From assembly GCA_029448655.1 (NCBI GenBank), contig JACCLO010000032.1, positions 1 through 64,000 on the forward strand: a DNA stretch of 64,000 nt, given 5' to 3'. Under the pieces are notes generated by a model. It did not search any database, was not told the origin of the DNA, and saw only the letters and a list, made by a program, of their open reading frames with translations. Below, one piece after another: positions 34,311-45,127 of the stretch. Origin of the DNA: Wolfiporia cocos. Its lineage: Eukaryota > Basidiomycota > Agaricomycetes > Polyporales > Phaeolaceae. Both the position numbers and the translations under genes were made by a program. How positions within the stretch are numbered: position 1 is the first letter of the stretch; each line of letters begins with the position of its first letter.

Positions 34311-34860
34311 ATGCCCAACGCCGCCGACACTTCACTTGTGGCTCCCGATGATGCTGTAGCAAGATGTACAACTGTAGGGAAATCTATATCCATCCATTCC
34401 AATCTCGATAATGATGACATTCACACGCCAACCTCCACAGGAAGCTCGGAGAGACGGCCTCTTCGCTGGCCTTTCCGCTGCATTGGCAGGTGGTTAGTAA
34501 CTTCGCGTATACGCATGGTCCATTGCTGTACTATTCACCCTAGCCATTCTGGGCAACAAACTATTCCGATTCAACAGGAACACCACAGTTGTGTGTGGCG
34601 TCGGTGAGCGTGCTGCAACGAGGCAGCGGTGGCTCGGATGCCGCTGGTGTCTGCGCACAGTGACGGGGGTGCTTTCTGGTTATTATTTCTACCAGGGATT
34701 TCTCGCATCTAATCTTGCTTGCCCACGTGCGGAGCAGGCCAAGATGCAACGGTCGGAGTCTGTGTTCGGCGAGGATCTGTCCACAAGCACCAAGTCAATG
34801 AATGTAATGTATTGTCATCGCAACAATTCCACAGCGGAGTATAATGCACCGTCTTCTTGA
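34311..34860 (+). CDS. Possible small gene, unrecognised
   Basis: ATG at 34311 opens about 60 codons rich in Ser/Thr/Asp (MPNAADTSLVAPDDAVARCT). A possible intron of about 50 nt follows (GTTAGT donor near 34491, CCCTAG acceptor near 34541). In the unspliced alternative frame a hydrophobic stretch IAVLFTLAILGNKLF could be a membrane helix. There is no family match and the 3' end is unclear. Confidence 0.25.
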
Positions 34861-35416
34861 AGCCCTTTCGCGCATCGAAGCCAGCGTTCGGCGCATGGAT
34901 TACGCTGCCAGGTGCTTTGAAAGCGCGCACTGCTGCGCTCGCCTCGCCCCATCTCTCATGGCTGCTCATTGATTGTGAGCATGGCATGACATCTCTTCAG
35001 CCAGGCGCTGCCGAATCCATCCAAACAATATCGGGGCTCGGAAGCTCGGCGCCCAGCACTATTGTCAGAATACCTGCAACAGGGGCGTGTGCAGACGGTA
35101 GTGTCGGTGGCAAATCAAGTATGGGCTTGATGCCGGCGCCCGGGGAGTGCTGGTTCCAATGGTATGTAGAACACGCTGGGCTAGTCGGTCGTGGTACATA
35201 TACGTCAATCTGATAGGTATCAACCGCCGCTCAAGCCAAGTCGATCGTTGCTGCGGCGCGCTTCCCCCCAAGGGGTCCAGGTATCCGTGGATTCGGCAGT
35301 CCATTTACACAGAGCACATGGGGACTGATGGCGTCAGAATACCTCGCATCTGCGAACGACTTGAGGCCGTACAGAGCATCGACGAGATCTTGAGTGTAGA
35401 CGGTCTCGGTCAGTGA
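34848..35416 (+). pseudogene. HpcH/HpaI aldolase-family gene, broken
   Basis: The family cleaves 2-keto-3-deoxy acids in a metal-dependent TIM barrel. Visible pieces: FRASKPAFGAWITLPGALKA and WLLIDCEHGMTS, whose Asp-Cys-Glu-His is the active-site region, followed by STIVRIPATG. After a gap come KYGLDAGARGVLVPMV with a GTATGT donor, STAAQAKSIVAAARFPPRG and GIRGFGSPFTQSTWGLMASE. Breaks: one base too many in the first codons (MHRLLEA then FRASK) and a deletion between LASAND and LEAVQSIDEIL that removes the usual VQIET metal-binding segment. Everything after VDGLG is lost. Clearly a relic. Confidence 0.82.
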
Positions 35417-36171
35417 CCGCACCATCAAAAGCTCAACTACGCACATTACTCACCGTAGTCACTATCGGCCGTCGGAATATAGATGGCGTTCTCATCACCT
35501 CTCACTCACTCACAACTATCCAGCGCCATCGCCAAATCTCCACCCTGATGTGGAAGTCATCATCAGCTCCGCATCTGATCGCTCACTTATATGCGTAATC
35601 AGCGCCATGTACTGCACTCCGGGCACTCAATCGAACAAGCGTGCGCGGCAGAACGTCACATCAGACAGTGGGGCATTATTGAAGGCTCTTGCAGAGGATC
35701 TCTAGCAGCAGCTGGGGAGATCATAGGCCAGAAGGACTTCGGGTATAACTAACAGTGTACGACGTACGTGAAGTAGTCAATCCCTGATACAGGGACCACC
35801 TTCGCTTCGTCTGAAGCCCCTCTGCATTGACAGGGCTGATTTGAAGATCTTGCAAAGACACTGATGGAACAGTGCAGGGTCCAGGCATCGAACCCATAGG
35901 TCTTAGCAAGGTATAGCCAAGTGAGATATGCGAAGGTGTCATCGAAAACTTATTGCGCCGTACAATACAATGACGCTGCGACTAAGGGCGTATGTTACGG
36001 CGATCCCACCTTTTACCGATTCCGGCACGTTCTATACAATTTGCCAACGCAGGCACAGTCAACCATATGATTGCAGAGTGAATAGAATATGGTTTACTTT
36101 GTTTTTTTGCCCGACTACATCTCAAGCAAAGAAGACTGCAGTTTGAGCATGCATGCGGGGAGACATCAGGG
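35417..36171. other. Intergenic, nothing recognised
   Basis: No convincing exon or repeat was seen before the solo LTR at 36172. Confidence 0.4.
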
Positions 36172-36729
36172 TGACACAAACTCACAGGTTTGTGGGACCC
36201 TGGCTACAGGGGAGTCCCTAGACGTCCTACAGGGCGGTGTGCTAACCACAAGGCAGCCAGTCGGCTGTATCCCCAAGGGGGAACTCCTAAGGCGACCAAG
36301 AGGGAAGACACACAGACAAGCAAGTCGTGGAGGGCCCCCGGGGCAGAGACGCACACAAACGCAGATGAGAAAGGAGCCTAAGCTCAGTTGTCGAGAATCC
36401 TAAAGATGGGGAAGTAAGTCCCCATCTTGTCGTACTTATACATGGGGAGCTGACCAGTAATGGTCGCCCTAAAGTCGCGGCCTGTGCGCAGTAACTAAGA
36501 GGGCACATGATAATGTAACTACCTGTAACGACATGTGACGGTGTGACCCTAACGTGAGTACCTAAGGCGCGCGCTACCCTACAGCGCTTACCTACAGTCA
36601 TATGATCTAGACGGAGTCCTGGATAGACGCGGAGGTGGCTGAGGATCATGGAAGCGCGCGCGCACCTAGCGGCGCCTATAATACCTGCAGCGAGGGATGT
36701 TACGTATCCTCTAAGGAAAGTTTGTGACA
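36172..36729 (-). repeat. Solo LTR, TRIM family
   Basis: 558 bp from TGACACAAACTC to AGTTTGTGACA, flanked by CAGGG at 36167-36171 and 36730-36734. It is the diverged reverse complement of the 559-bp LTRs at 47549 and 48889, sharing for example the GCGCGCGCACCTAGCGGCGCC stretch near the 3' side. Confidence 0.95.
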
Positions 36730-37227
36730 CAGGGCCCCTACAGTCACGCCGCGTTGCAGCGCATTGGGCGCATGGGGGGTCATAAACCACCTCTTCGAGT
36801 TTCTTTCGCGGTGCCGAGCGACTAGTCCTGCGCTCAGCGGTGGTTATACCCTGACTGGTGGTGGCTTCGATCGGTGGGGGCTGTGCAGGGGTATCCGGCA
36901 CTGTGCCGTTTGATGATTTCATCCGAGCAAACGCATCATCCCAAACAGACACGTAGTCGTGATAGAGGTCCAGTGTGCCGAAAGGAGATAGAAGGGGCGC
37001 TTTAAAGTGAAGCGAGTCGTAGAGATTCTTTGACAGCCTGTTAGCGCAACACAGGTTTCCAGGTAGTGAGAGCGCACCTTGCAATGATCGAGTCGTTGCA
37101 CCCAATCACAAAGCTCCTCTTGGTCAGCGGCCGCGCATGGCGGGCACTGCAGCAGCTGTTTGACTTCGCGAATAAGCTTTAGAGACTCCAGGTGAACTGT
37201 GACTCCAGATATGTATCCCGGATCCAT
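36730..37227 (-). pseudogene. Small Cys-rich gene truncated by solo LTR
   Basis: Starts at ATG 37227 (MDPGYISGVTVHLESLKLIR), with an intron of about 40 nt near 37080-37041 (GTGCGC donor, AACAG acceptor). Exon 2 (LSKNLYDSLHFKAPLLSPFG, DYVSVWDDAFARMK) leads to a basic stretch and CAQCAATRRDC near 36750. The LTR inserted at 36729 removes the rest. The CxxC...C ending resembles Cys-rich repeated proteins common in mushroom genomes. Function unknown. Confidence 0.5.
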
Positions 37228-37373
37228 TTCGGTGTGGCGACCTCTTCGTTATCGTTATCACTGATACGAGTGTTAGCTGAAGGGTAGTTAATCCTGCTAC
37301 ATGATGGCAGGGTCTTACACTTGAGTTTATAATGTCCCGTCGTCACGAGAGAACGAGAGCGAGAGATCAGGGA

Positions 37374-37445
37374 CTTCGAGTTTGCATGGCCTTTTCGAAC
37401 TCCGCTGTGGCTGACTGCGGATGGGCGCTTAGCGTGCGCCCCGTC
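37374..37445 (+). repeat. MULE-terminus-like fragment
   Basis: AGTTTGCATGGCCTTTTC followed by TCCGCTGTGGCTG and GATGGGCGCTTAGCGTGC closely matches the left terminal repeat of the MULE at 39537-39612. No partner end was found nearby, so this may be a relic or a solo terminus. The remainder of 37228-37614 shows nothing else. Confidence 0.5.
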
Positions 37446-37614
37446 CTCGAGCAGCCCTCCTCCCCCGCCCTGCCCCCTCTCTCCTCCCAGTCTCTATTGG
37501 ATGGAATAGGTGCAAGCTTCACTAGCAGGTGCCACCACTAGGACCTGGATTGTTGAAGCAAGCGTCGGGATCGCGTGAAAGAGAGCGAACGAAGTGAGCG
37601 GTGCAAGAAACAAC

Positions 37615-38473
37615 TAGTGATGTGCCAGGCCCAGCTTTGGGCCATGAGCCGGGCCGGGCCAAGCTGGGCTTTACAGCATGGCTTGAGATGGCCCAGGGCC
37701 TGGCCTGAGATACAGGCCAGGCCGGGCCAAGCTGTTGAGCCCCGGCCTAGGGATCTTAATGGCTACAATATCTGGCAGGCACAATATAAGCCCATACAGG
37801 CCAGTTATATGCTCAACTCAATCATTGTGCACCTATCTTGTTTATTTAAAACTACAGAAAAGTCAAGTCCTCAACATTGAAGCCTGCCGCTCACTTTCGG
37901 GTGCCTATATGATTCCCCATATGGCAGGCACGCTACTGAATGCTGCACTGGTGAGTGATTATTTCACACTTAATCCTACTATAGATTGGAGGTGTCACGG
38001 AATATCTGGGGTTGGAATCCCAGGTGGCACATATAATACCAGAAAGGCCAACCATGCCAAGTATTAAGCCAAATACTCAACGGTGCAATATAAGTGCCTA
38101 GCGTGGGAATATGAACTACACATATAGCGTGTCCTGCCTATAACAGCTGAGCTGTTATAGTGGCCCTTTTGGCTAAGGGGTGTTAGACGTATGTCTCCAC
38201 AGACACTGGTCTGGGACTGCCAGTTAAATCTGTGACAGGAGGATTCAAGGTTCTATTTCATCTGGGAAAGGTTTGGCAAAGGTGAATCTCAAGCTCTGAA
38301 GCTAAAGTGATGATTATCTTAGCAGTAGTAGGCCATGGTCGAGCCGGGGCCTAGGCTGGGCCAAGCCGTGAGCCGTCAATGAGGGCCCAGCCTGAGGTTT
38401 TGAAAAGCTGTGGGCTGTCCAAGCCAGGCCAAAGCCAGGGCTTTTGAGCCAGGCTGGGCCTGGCACATCACTA
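37615..38473. mobile_element. Complete non-autonomous hAT-type element (copy 2)
   Basis: Ends are perfect 21-bp terminal inverted repeats beginning TAGTGATGTGCCAGG, fitting the YARNG start of hAT elements. The 8-bp target duplication GAAACAAC is at 37607-37614 and 38474-38481, the length typical of hAT. The interior is GGCC-rich near both ends and has no transposase. A 245-bp solo LTR sits inside it. Confidence 0.92.
37993..38237 (-). repeat. Short solo LTR (LTR-C) inside hAT copy 2
   Basis: 245 bp from TGTCACGGA to ATCTGTGACA, flanked by GGAGG at 37988-37992 and 38238-38242. Absent from hAT copy 1. It contains a perfect palindrome TATAACAGCT-G-AGCTGTTATA. A related but diverged copy ends at 46654. 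Orientation is inferred from the neighbouring LTRs. Confidence 0.9.
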
Positions 38474-38481
38474 GAAACAAC

Positions 38482-38770
38482 AATGTTGGACAGTGGTTTG
38501 TCTCATCCTTGGGGCGGGGAGGCAAACATGCAAAGCATGTACAGCCTAAATTCTACAATAATAAGGGGTACCCTTATCTCTAAGGCACATCTTTCTGACT
38601 TGTTCAAGTATGCTAGTGTCACTGCATGGTATACCCAGCCGGCAATCGGATACGCACTTGCCTGGATGTTCCAACACTGGATTGCCACAGTGAATTTATC
38701 ATGCCCAGGTGCTTGCCTGCATCATATTGCACCTGCATATAGCTCAGCTAAAACAATCCTCATGAAGTGA
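38482..38770 (+). other. Coding-like fragment, unrecognised
   Basis: One plus frame reads LDSGLSHPWGGEANMQSMYS, then DLFKYASVTAWYTQPAIGYA and AWMFQHWIATVNL to a stop at 38770. Composition is protein-like but no family is recognised. It may belong to a repeat-borne gene interrupted by the hAT element. Confidence 0.25.
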
Positions 38771-38817
38771 TGCTATCATTTGTATGATTGTATTGTACAT
38801 TGTACTGAAATGCTGTG

Positions 38818-39285
38818 TGACACAAACTTGACTGGCATACCTCTATCCCTGTCCTACCCCTATAAGTACTAAGACCCAGGGTACAACGCCGAGTTGTTGA
38901 GACAAGGCGAGGCGGAGTCAGGCAGCATGCTGTAGTGATCAAGAGAGGAGGGCTATCACCCATACATCGAGAAGAACAAGTCTGAGGTGTAACCCTCAGA
39001 TGACGTAGTATATATACATGTAGAGATGGCGTAACTACTGAGTCGCGGCCCACCCTAAAGGGGGCCATGCACGACGTCGCGATCGTCATGCCATAAGGTG
39101 TCATCTACAACTACATCATGTGAGCGGCCCGGCGGGGAGGACGGTCCGCAATCCCTAATCAACGACTCCTTATCTAATCTCCATGTCACGTGACTTCCTG
39201 TGCATCAGTCAATGCGTTCGACCCACGCAGAGGGCAAATCCTGAGTAAATGCCCAGCCAGGTGCCTAGCCTCAAAATTTGTGACA
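38818..39285 (-). repeat. Solo LTR
   Basis: 468 bp, TGACACAAACTT to AAATTTGTGACA, with CTGTG at 38813-38817 and 39286-39290. Its ends resemble the LTR-A of element 3. Confidence 0.92.
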
Positions 39286-39835
39286 CTGTGAGACTGAGTG
39301 CACTGCCTTGTGTCCGACCTCACCTCTGCCCCCACCTCCACCCAGCACTGGAAACAAGATTAAGTGTGCCTGGGCACTGCACAGGATAGTGTCTGAGACA
39401 TCTCCTTGACCTTCTCTGCCGTCTCCGCCCCCACACCACAGCCATTCTTGGTCCCATTGGGCAGCAAGGGTAAGGGCCACACCCACAAGTGCACCTTGAC
39501 ATCCAATATGAGCCAGACTTGAGGTTAATGTCCCAGCAAGTTTGCATGACCTTTTCATATTCCACTGTGGCTGGTGCACCGACACTGCAGATGGGCGCTT
39601 AGCATGCACCATGCCGACCTTTAACTGAAAGTAATAGAGCGATAATTGTTCTCACGCTCAGAGTATTTTCTCACATTTAGATAAAAATTATAAGTGATGA
39701 ATCAGCAGGAAATTGTAAGCAGGCAAGACTTGTGGCAACATTAGCCAGTGACCTCCTTCCATCCTGCATGCCTGCATACATTACCCATGATGTCTAAGAC
39801 CTGCCTAGAAGGCCATGCAAAAAAGCTGAGAGTGC

Positions 39836-40039
39836 ATGTACAAGGAAAATGAACAAAGACACACAAAGTGGAAGGCTCTCAATGATGAGGAAGATGATGA
39901 AGCTGAGACTGATGTTATGTTGTTGAAGGAGTTTATGGAGACAGTGATGGGTAAGATTGTAGGGCCATTTGAGCTCAAGGCCCAGATCAACATTGGAGAT
40001 GATGATCTTCAACTTGATGATCAGGAGCATGCATGCTGA
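39836..40039 (+). pseudogene. Acidic N-terminal fragment, possibly of the MULE ORF
   Basis: 68 codons (MYKENEQRHTKWKALNDEED, then LLKEFMETVMGKIVGPFELK) lie inside the MULE upstream of the transposase core and are cut off by the LTR nest. Linking it to the transposase is inference from position only. Confidence 0.35.
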
Positions 40040-40094
40040 TACAGATGTACCATCTGTGGGACTGGCCCATAGCCAGGGAATATCTCCAATAGAC

Positions 40095-40631
40095 TGACAC
40101 AGACTCACAAATGTCTGTGGGACTGGCCCTGCTGGGAACCCTACACACCTATCGAGGTGCCACCCAAGTTATGCAGGGTTAAACAGAGTCACCTTATGCC
40201 TACGAAGGCAAGCCCCCAGATGAGCGAGTAGAGAACTCAGTAGTATGACTGGTGCAGACCCACAGCAAGATGCAAGAGAGGGGCCTAAGCCCATTGCTGA
40301 AAATCCAAAAGATGGGGATAAGCCCCATCTGTCATCTACTTAAGTACATGACAGGAGCATATGTAGGGATGCCCTAAAGTACAGGCCTGTGCGCCGTAAC
40401 TAAGGGTGACTGTAATGCTACATGTGACTACAGTGGTGACCATGAACGTGAGTACCTGATACGTGTGCTGCCTGACTAGCACTAATCTACTGGGTCAGGT
40501 GATTCTACTGGCATCAAGGGATGATGTGAAGTAACTAAGCAGAGAGGGGCACGCGTGCACATAGCAGTGCCCATACTGTGATAGCGAGGAGTGAATTGTC
40601 CTAGGAATGCCCCTCTGGGCATTCTGTGACA
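40095..40631 (-). repeat. Solo LTR in MULE nest
   Basis: 537 bp, TGACACAGACTC to ATTCTGTGACA, with TAGAC at 40090-40094 and 40632-40636. Confidence 0.92.
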
Positions 40632-41218
40632 TAGACCATGACAGGTCCCAGGCCCCATGGCGTCAAGGGAAGGCAGGGCAACGAGCAGTCTTGTTGGCAG
40701 TATGGCGGGTTGGCAAGGTCTGACATCCCCAGACTAGCATGTCGTGAACTAAGAGCAGAGTGGCAGCCCAGTAGACAGCATGAAAGAGGGTGTCATTACC
40801 CTAATGTCAAGAATGCTAGACATGAGGATGTAAGTCCTCATGCCAGTGCATAAGTACATGTGGGTGCACCAGTACCTAAGAGCTTGCCCAAAAGCCCCAG
40901 AGTCCATGCACGTAAACGTAAGCATAGGGGTAAGCATAGATGACAAGGCACCAGTAATGGTGCTGAGTCATGTGGCATAGGGATAGAGATGCCAGTAATG
41001 GCGCTCTGGCAATGACCACCTGACCCCGTAGATAGGCACTCCGGGGTAGTGCGCACCCATGCATCACTCACATTATGGTCACTCCCTGTCACTACAGTAG
41101 TTACATGCTCGCTTACATACTCTCTTACCTCAGCCGTTAGGATGGTGCTGCACACAGGCCAGCACTTAAGGGTAGACATGTTGCGCTCCCATGTACATAC
41201 TTAAAGGGTAGAGAGATG

Positions 41219-41774
41219 TGACACAGACTTACATAGGTCTGTGGGACCAGCCCTGCCGGGGAATCCAACACATCCACAAGGGTACCATCAGAGGAATGCA
41301 GTGGTGACCAGGGTGACCTCATTGCTGAGGTGGCGACATGTGTTGCCAATGGTGCATCCCAGATGAGCAAGTGAATAACTCAGCAGTAAGACTGGTGTGC
41401 ACCCTCAGACAGTATGAAGAAAGGGGCATAGCCCAACATCGAGAATCTAAAGGATGAGGTTGTAAGACCTCATCCCGGTGTATTTATGTACATGGATCAG
41501 TATGCTATGACTACCTTAATGTAATGGCCTGTGTGCCATAACTAAGGGATCATGTGCTACCATGACCATATGATGTACATACTGTGATGTTATAATGCGG
41601 GTGACGGAATGTGTGCCCATCATAGGCACTATCTACCAGGTAACGTGATGTACTATGTGAGATGGTTGACGTGGAGGTAACTAGAGGTATGAGGAGACCG
41701 TGCGCTCAGTGGAACCCCAAGAGACCTAAAGCGAGGGATGTAGGGTCAATATCTTGTGGTATAAAACCGTGACA
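41219..41774 (-). repeat. Solo LTR in MULE nest
   Basis: 556 bp, TGACACAGACTT to AAACCGTGACA, with AGATG at 41214-41218 and 41775-41779. Confidence 0.9.
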
Positions 41775-42069
41775 AGATGGGGCTTACTCCCCATCTCTAA
41801 GATTCTTGATGTCTGGGCTGTAGCCCCTCTCTCACCACCTCATCTGTGTGTGTGCCAGTCTGCCTGGGTCTCTCCCTCCTCACCTTGCCCGTCTGGGTGG
41901 TACCTTAGCCAAGGGCCTTGCCTGCATACCCATTGGCTTAGGATGTGCACTGATGCACTGGCTTTGGGGGATTGTCCCCGGCCTGTGGGCCGGTCCCACA
42001 GACTGGTGAGTCTGTGTCACTCTGCTAGATGTGCAAGCTGAGCCCAGCACTCAGGCAGTTGCCTTCTAA

Positions 42070-43979
42070 GTCACAGATTTTATTGAGGAGTGGGCCTCCA
42101 ATACACAGGAGCTTGCAATGGATTCAACATGTGTGTGTGCTATGCAAGCTTGCTACGTAAGTAAATTACTGAGATTGAATCTGTCTAGGGAACACAAACA
42201 GGACCAATTTTGGACTGTTTGGTGCAGTTGCAGATGCACATGGGTTGGGTATTCCACTTGTGTTCTTACTGATATCGACAAACAAGGAAGCCGATAAGGG
42301 TGTCAAGCAAGTTGTGCTTGAGAGATTTCTTGGTGAGCTGAAGGACCTTGGTGTCAACCCAGAATATACATTATCAGACAAGGATTGGTCAGAAATCAAT
42401 GCAATGAGGAACACATGGCCACAGGCAAAACATCAGCTATGTTTCTGGCATGCACTCCATGCAGTGAAACAGTGCTTAGCAAAGAACAAGGAGACACCTG
42501 CATTCTATGATGTCAATGAAGCTTGCCATGAGTTCTCTTACATCAAAGCTAACTTCATACCATACCTGCAACAGACAGGCTCAGTCGTTTGTTTATTTCC
42601 AACATTGTGGAATGGGACTTTATTCTCATTAATTCATATTATATGTACTAGCTACCTGCCCCTCCTGTGAAGCCTCTCCATCGCATCCGGCTTCTCATTG
42701 ATGGGTATCCATCTGTCATCACCTGTCACTGCCCCCACTTAGACTCAAGCCCATCCCGGCAGGCCATCCTGCTGTGAAGAGTGAAACCGAAGATGCCAAA
42801 GACTTTGACATTGAACACCTGAGTGGCCAGGGCATACTCCCACCTGATCTACATGCAGATGAAAGTGATGAAGAAATGGGCTGGATAGGTCATAAACATG
42901 ACAATTGGAATGATGCTGAGTGGGATTGAGACCTAGATGATCTGCAGCATCAGGTTGAGGAGTTTGCAGAAGCACTTGAAGAGCTCCAAGAAAGCTCACC
43001 TTGTGATGACAGAGCAATCAGCACAATGAAGCAAGCAAAGCCTGGCTATGTCTTTTGCCTGACACCACACCGACTGCCTATCCTCTAGCTTTTCACAAAG
43101 CATGCATCACAGCACCATTTTCTCCCTAAATGGCATGGGCAGAGCTGAACATCCAAGGACATTCGACAAGATGCTATTGATGAGATGTATCAACACTATA
43201 AACTCAATAATCTTCATGAGGTATGAGCTTACCTCTGGAGCTCCTGGTACTCGCATGATTGCTGGTGTCTCTGGGTGCATGTGGTGTACACATCAAGCAT
43301 ACCATGCAAGTGTATAACAATGATGGTTGAGGTGCTCTGGCAGAATCTCAAGCAGCTAGTTCTGCACTGCTATAATCACCTGCCCATTGATCTCACCATG
43401 CATGCAATCATCACAAAAGTGCTCCCGCCATATCAACTGACCCTTGCACAGATCATTACAAAGCATTGTGAAGGGCATTCATGATCACTTACCCATATGC
43501 AAGAAGCCTTCAGAAGGTCACGGGAACATCTTGCTCAGACTCCAATTAACAGCATCTACAATACAGACATTATGACGTGGACATGCAACTGTGGAGCTCA
43601 GAAATATCATGTGTACCTTCTCTACAAGCACCTTGTGCAAGAAGTTTCCACACCTATACCATCATCGTGGTGGGTCACAGTGCAGTGGCTCCATGTTCAG
43701 CCATTCTACACCGTCATGGTGAATGGCATAGTCGCACCTCCACCGGAGTCTACCAGAGATCATGCATGGATGGAGTGAATGCCCCATGTTCTGGTGCTGA
43801 CACCATCTGGCAGCTGGGACGATCCAATCATGCTTCAAGATTCCGACACCAAAGAGGCCCCTGTAGTGTCATTGCCAGTACTTCAGCAGATCATTGAGCC
43901 AAAAGTGAGAGACTCACCAGTTTGTTATCACATTTCAGATACTCTCCTCGCCTCAAAAGGGCCCACCAACTGGTCGTGA
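42070..43979 (+). pseudogene. MULE transposase, broken
   Basis: Mutator-like transposase features in order: FIEEWASNTQELAMDSTC, an intron with GTAAGT donor near 42157 and TCTAG acceptor, then NFGLFGAVADAHGLGIPLVF, the MULE core YTLSDKDWSEINAM and WPQAKHQLCFWHALHAVKQ (about 42370-42475). An acidic spacer follows, then TMMVEVLWQNLKQLVLHCY (about 43320) and a SWIM-type finger WTCNCGAQKYHVYLLYKHLV (about 43570-43630). In the finger a Tyr stands where the third Cys is expected. Stops at about 42668, 42927 and 43088, among others, break the frame. A C-terminal tail ends at 43979. Confidence 0.85.
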
Positions 43980-44152
43980 TGGATTGCTGCGCACATGAGC
44001 TGGCAGCGGCAGTGGGTTTGCAGTATGTATATAACAAGTAAAATAGAGATATACTCACCTTCACATCCTAGCCTGACAATCAAGACCAAACAGACATAGA
44101 ATATGCTATACACAAGTTGCACCAGGCAGCCGAGATTATTGAGCAGCAGAGG

Positions 44153-44755
44153 TGACACGGGAACATACTTGTGACCATGCTACCCATGCTAGTGGGGATG
44201 CCTCTATACCTTCTAACCTAGGCCTAAAGGCTACCCATCCTTGTAGGGGAGAACAGGATGGCTTGTCTATTGAGACGACCTGCCATGAAGCCCGAGGTAC
44301 TGACCCATGAGTGTACCGGTATGCCCCCAGACTAGCAGGCTAAAGACAAAACTAGGAGATGCAATAAATAGAGACCCCCATGTCCAAGTAGGATGCAGCA
44401 GGCTTGTTGCAGAGCAGTCCGCTGGCTCACACGCACATGCAGCAGAGGGTTGAGAGGTTCCCAGGGGACATGCCCCCTAGGCCGAGAAGAGTAGAACTGA
44501 GGAGTAATCCTCAGATTCTACCTACTTATATACATGGAGATGCTACGTACTGTAGCTACAAGGCCTGACCTAATGGCGTGGCCTGTGCATACTGTGACTG
44601 TGTCTCACATGACTAGGTAATGCTGTAACTACTCAGTGATGACATGTGACCATATTGAGATAAGATAAGTGAATGCTTATCTACCTATGCATGTGCATCT
44701 CCCTAGCGCTAGCCTAGCATTAGCGTATATCCTAGGGGTGGAGTTTCTGGTGACA
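44153..44755 (-). repeat. Solo LTR in MULE 3' region
   Basis: 603 bp, TGACACGGGAAC to TTCTGGTGACA, with AGAGG at 44148-44152 and 44756-44760. Confidence 0.9.
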
Positions 44756-45127
44756 AGAGGACAATTGCAGAGCCATGTTTCATCTGATGTGCACTCCAAG
44801 TTGTGTGCTCCACAATAGAGTGGGTAGAGGACATAGAAGCTCATGTTAGCCACCACACTATGCCAGTGACTAATGTGCGAGGTTGCTGCCAAACACAATC
44901 CATAAATACAATTGGTTACAAGTATATATGCTAGTAATAAGACTAAAGCTTGTGCGCATACCTGCATTGCCCCTCTAGTAGTTAACTTGTGCATGGTGTG
45001 GTGTGCACTAAGCACCCATCCACAGCATCAGTGCACCAGCCACAGCAGAGTTTATAAATGCCATGCAAACTCGCTGGGACATTAACCTCAAGTTATGAGC
45101 CAGACCCTCTCATGTGTGAGCTCACAC

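Larger units (their letters stand above)
40037..42019. repeat. Compound LTR nest inside the MULE
   Basis: Pieces of at least two older LTRs in opposite orientation form the outer layer: a TGATACAGATG-starting unit from 40037, and a reversed unit ending TCTGTGTCA at 42019 whose middle resembles the 47549 LTR. The two intact solo LTRs at 40095 and 41219 were inserted into them. The boundary between the outer pieces, near 40960-41020, could not be fixed. Confidence 0.7.
39517..45093 (+). mobile_element. MULE DNA transposon with nested solo LTRs
   Basis: Terminal inverted repeats start ACTTGAGGTTAATGTCCC at the left and appear as the reverse complement at the right end. The first 32 bp differ at one position and similarity continues further inward. 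The 10-bp target duplication TATGAGCCAG is at 39507-39516 and 45094-45103, in the range for Mutator-like elements. It encodes a broken MULE transposase and is filled with later solo LTR insertions at 40037-42019 and 44153-44755. Confidence 0.9.
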
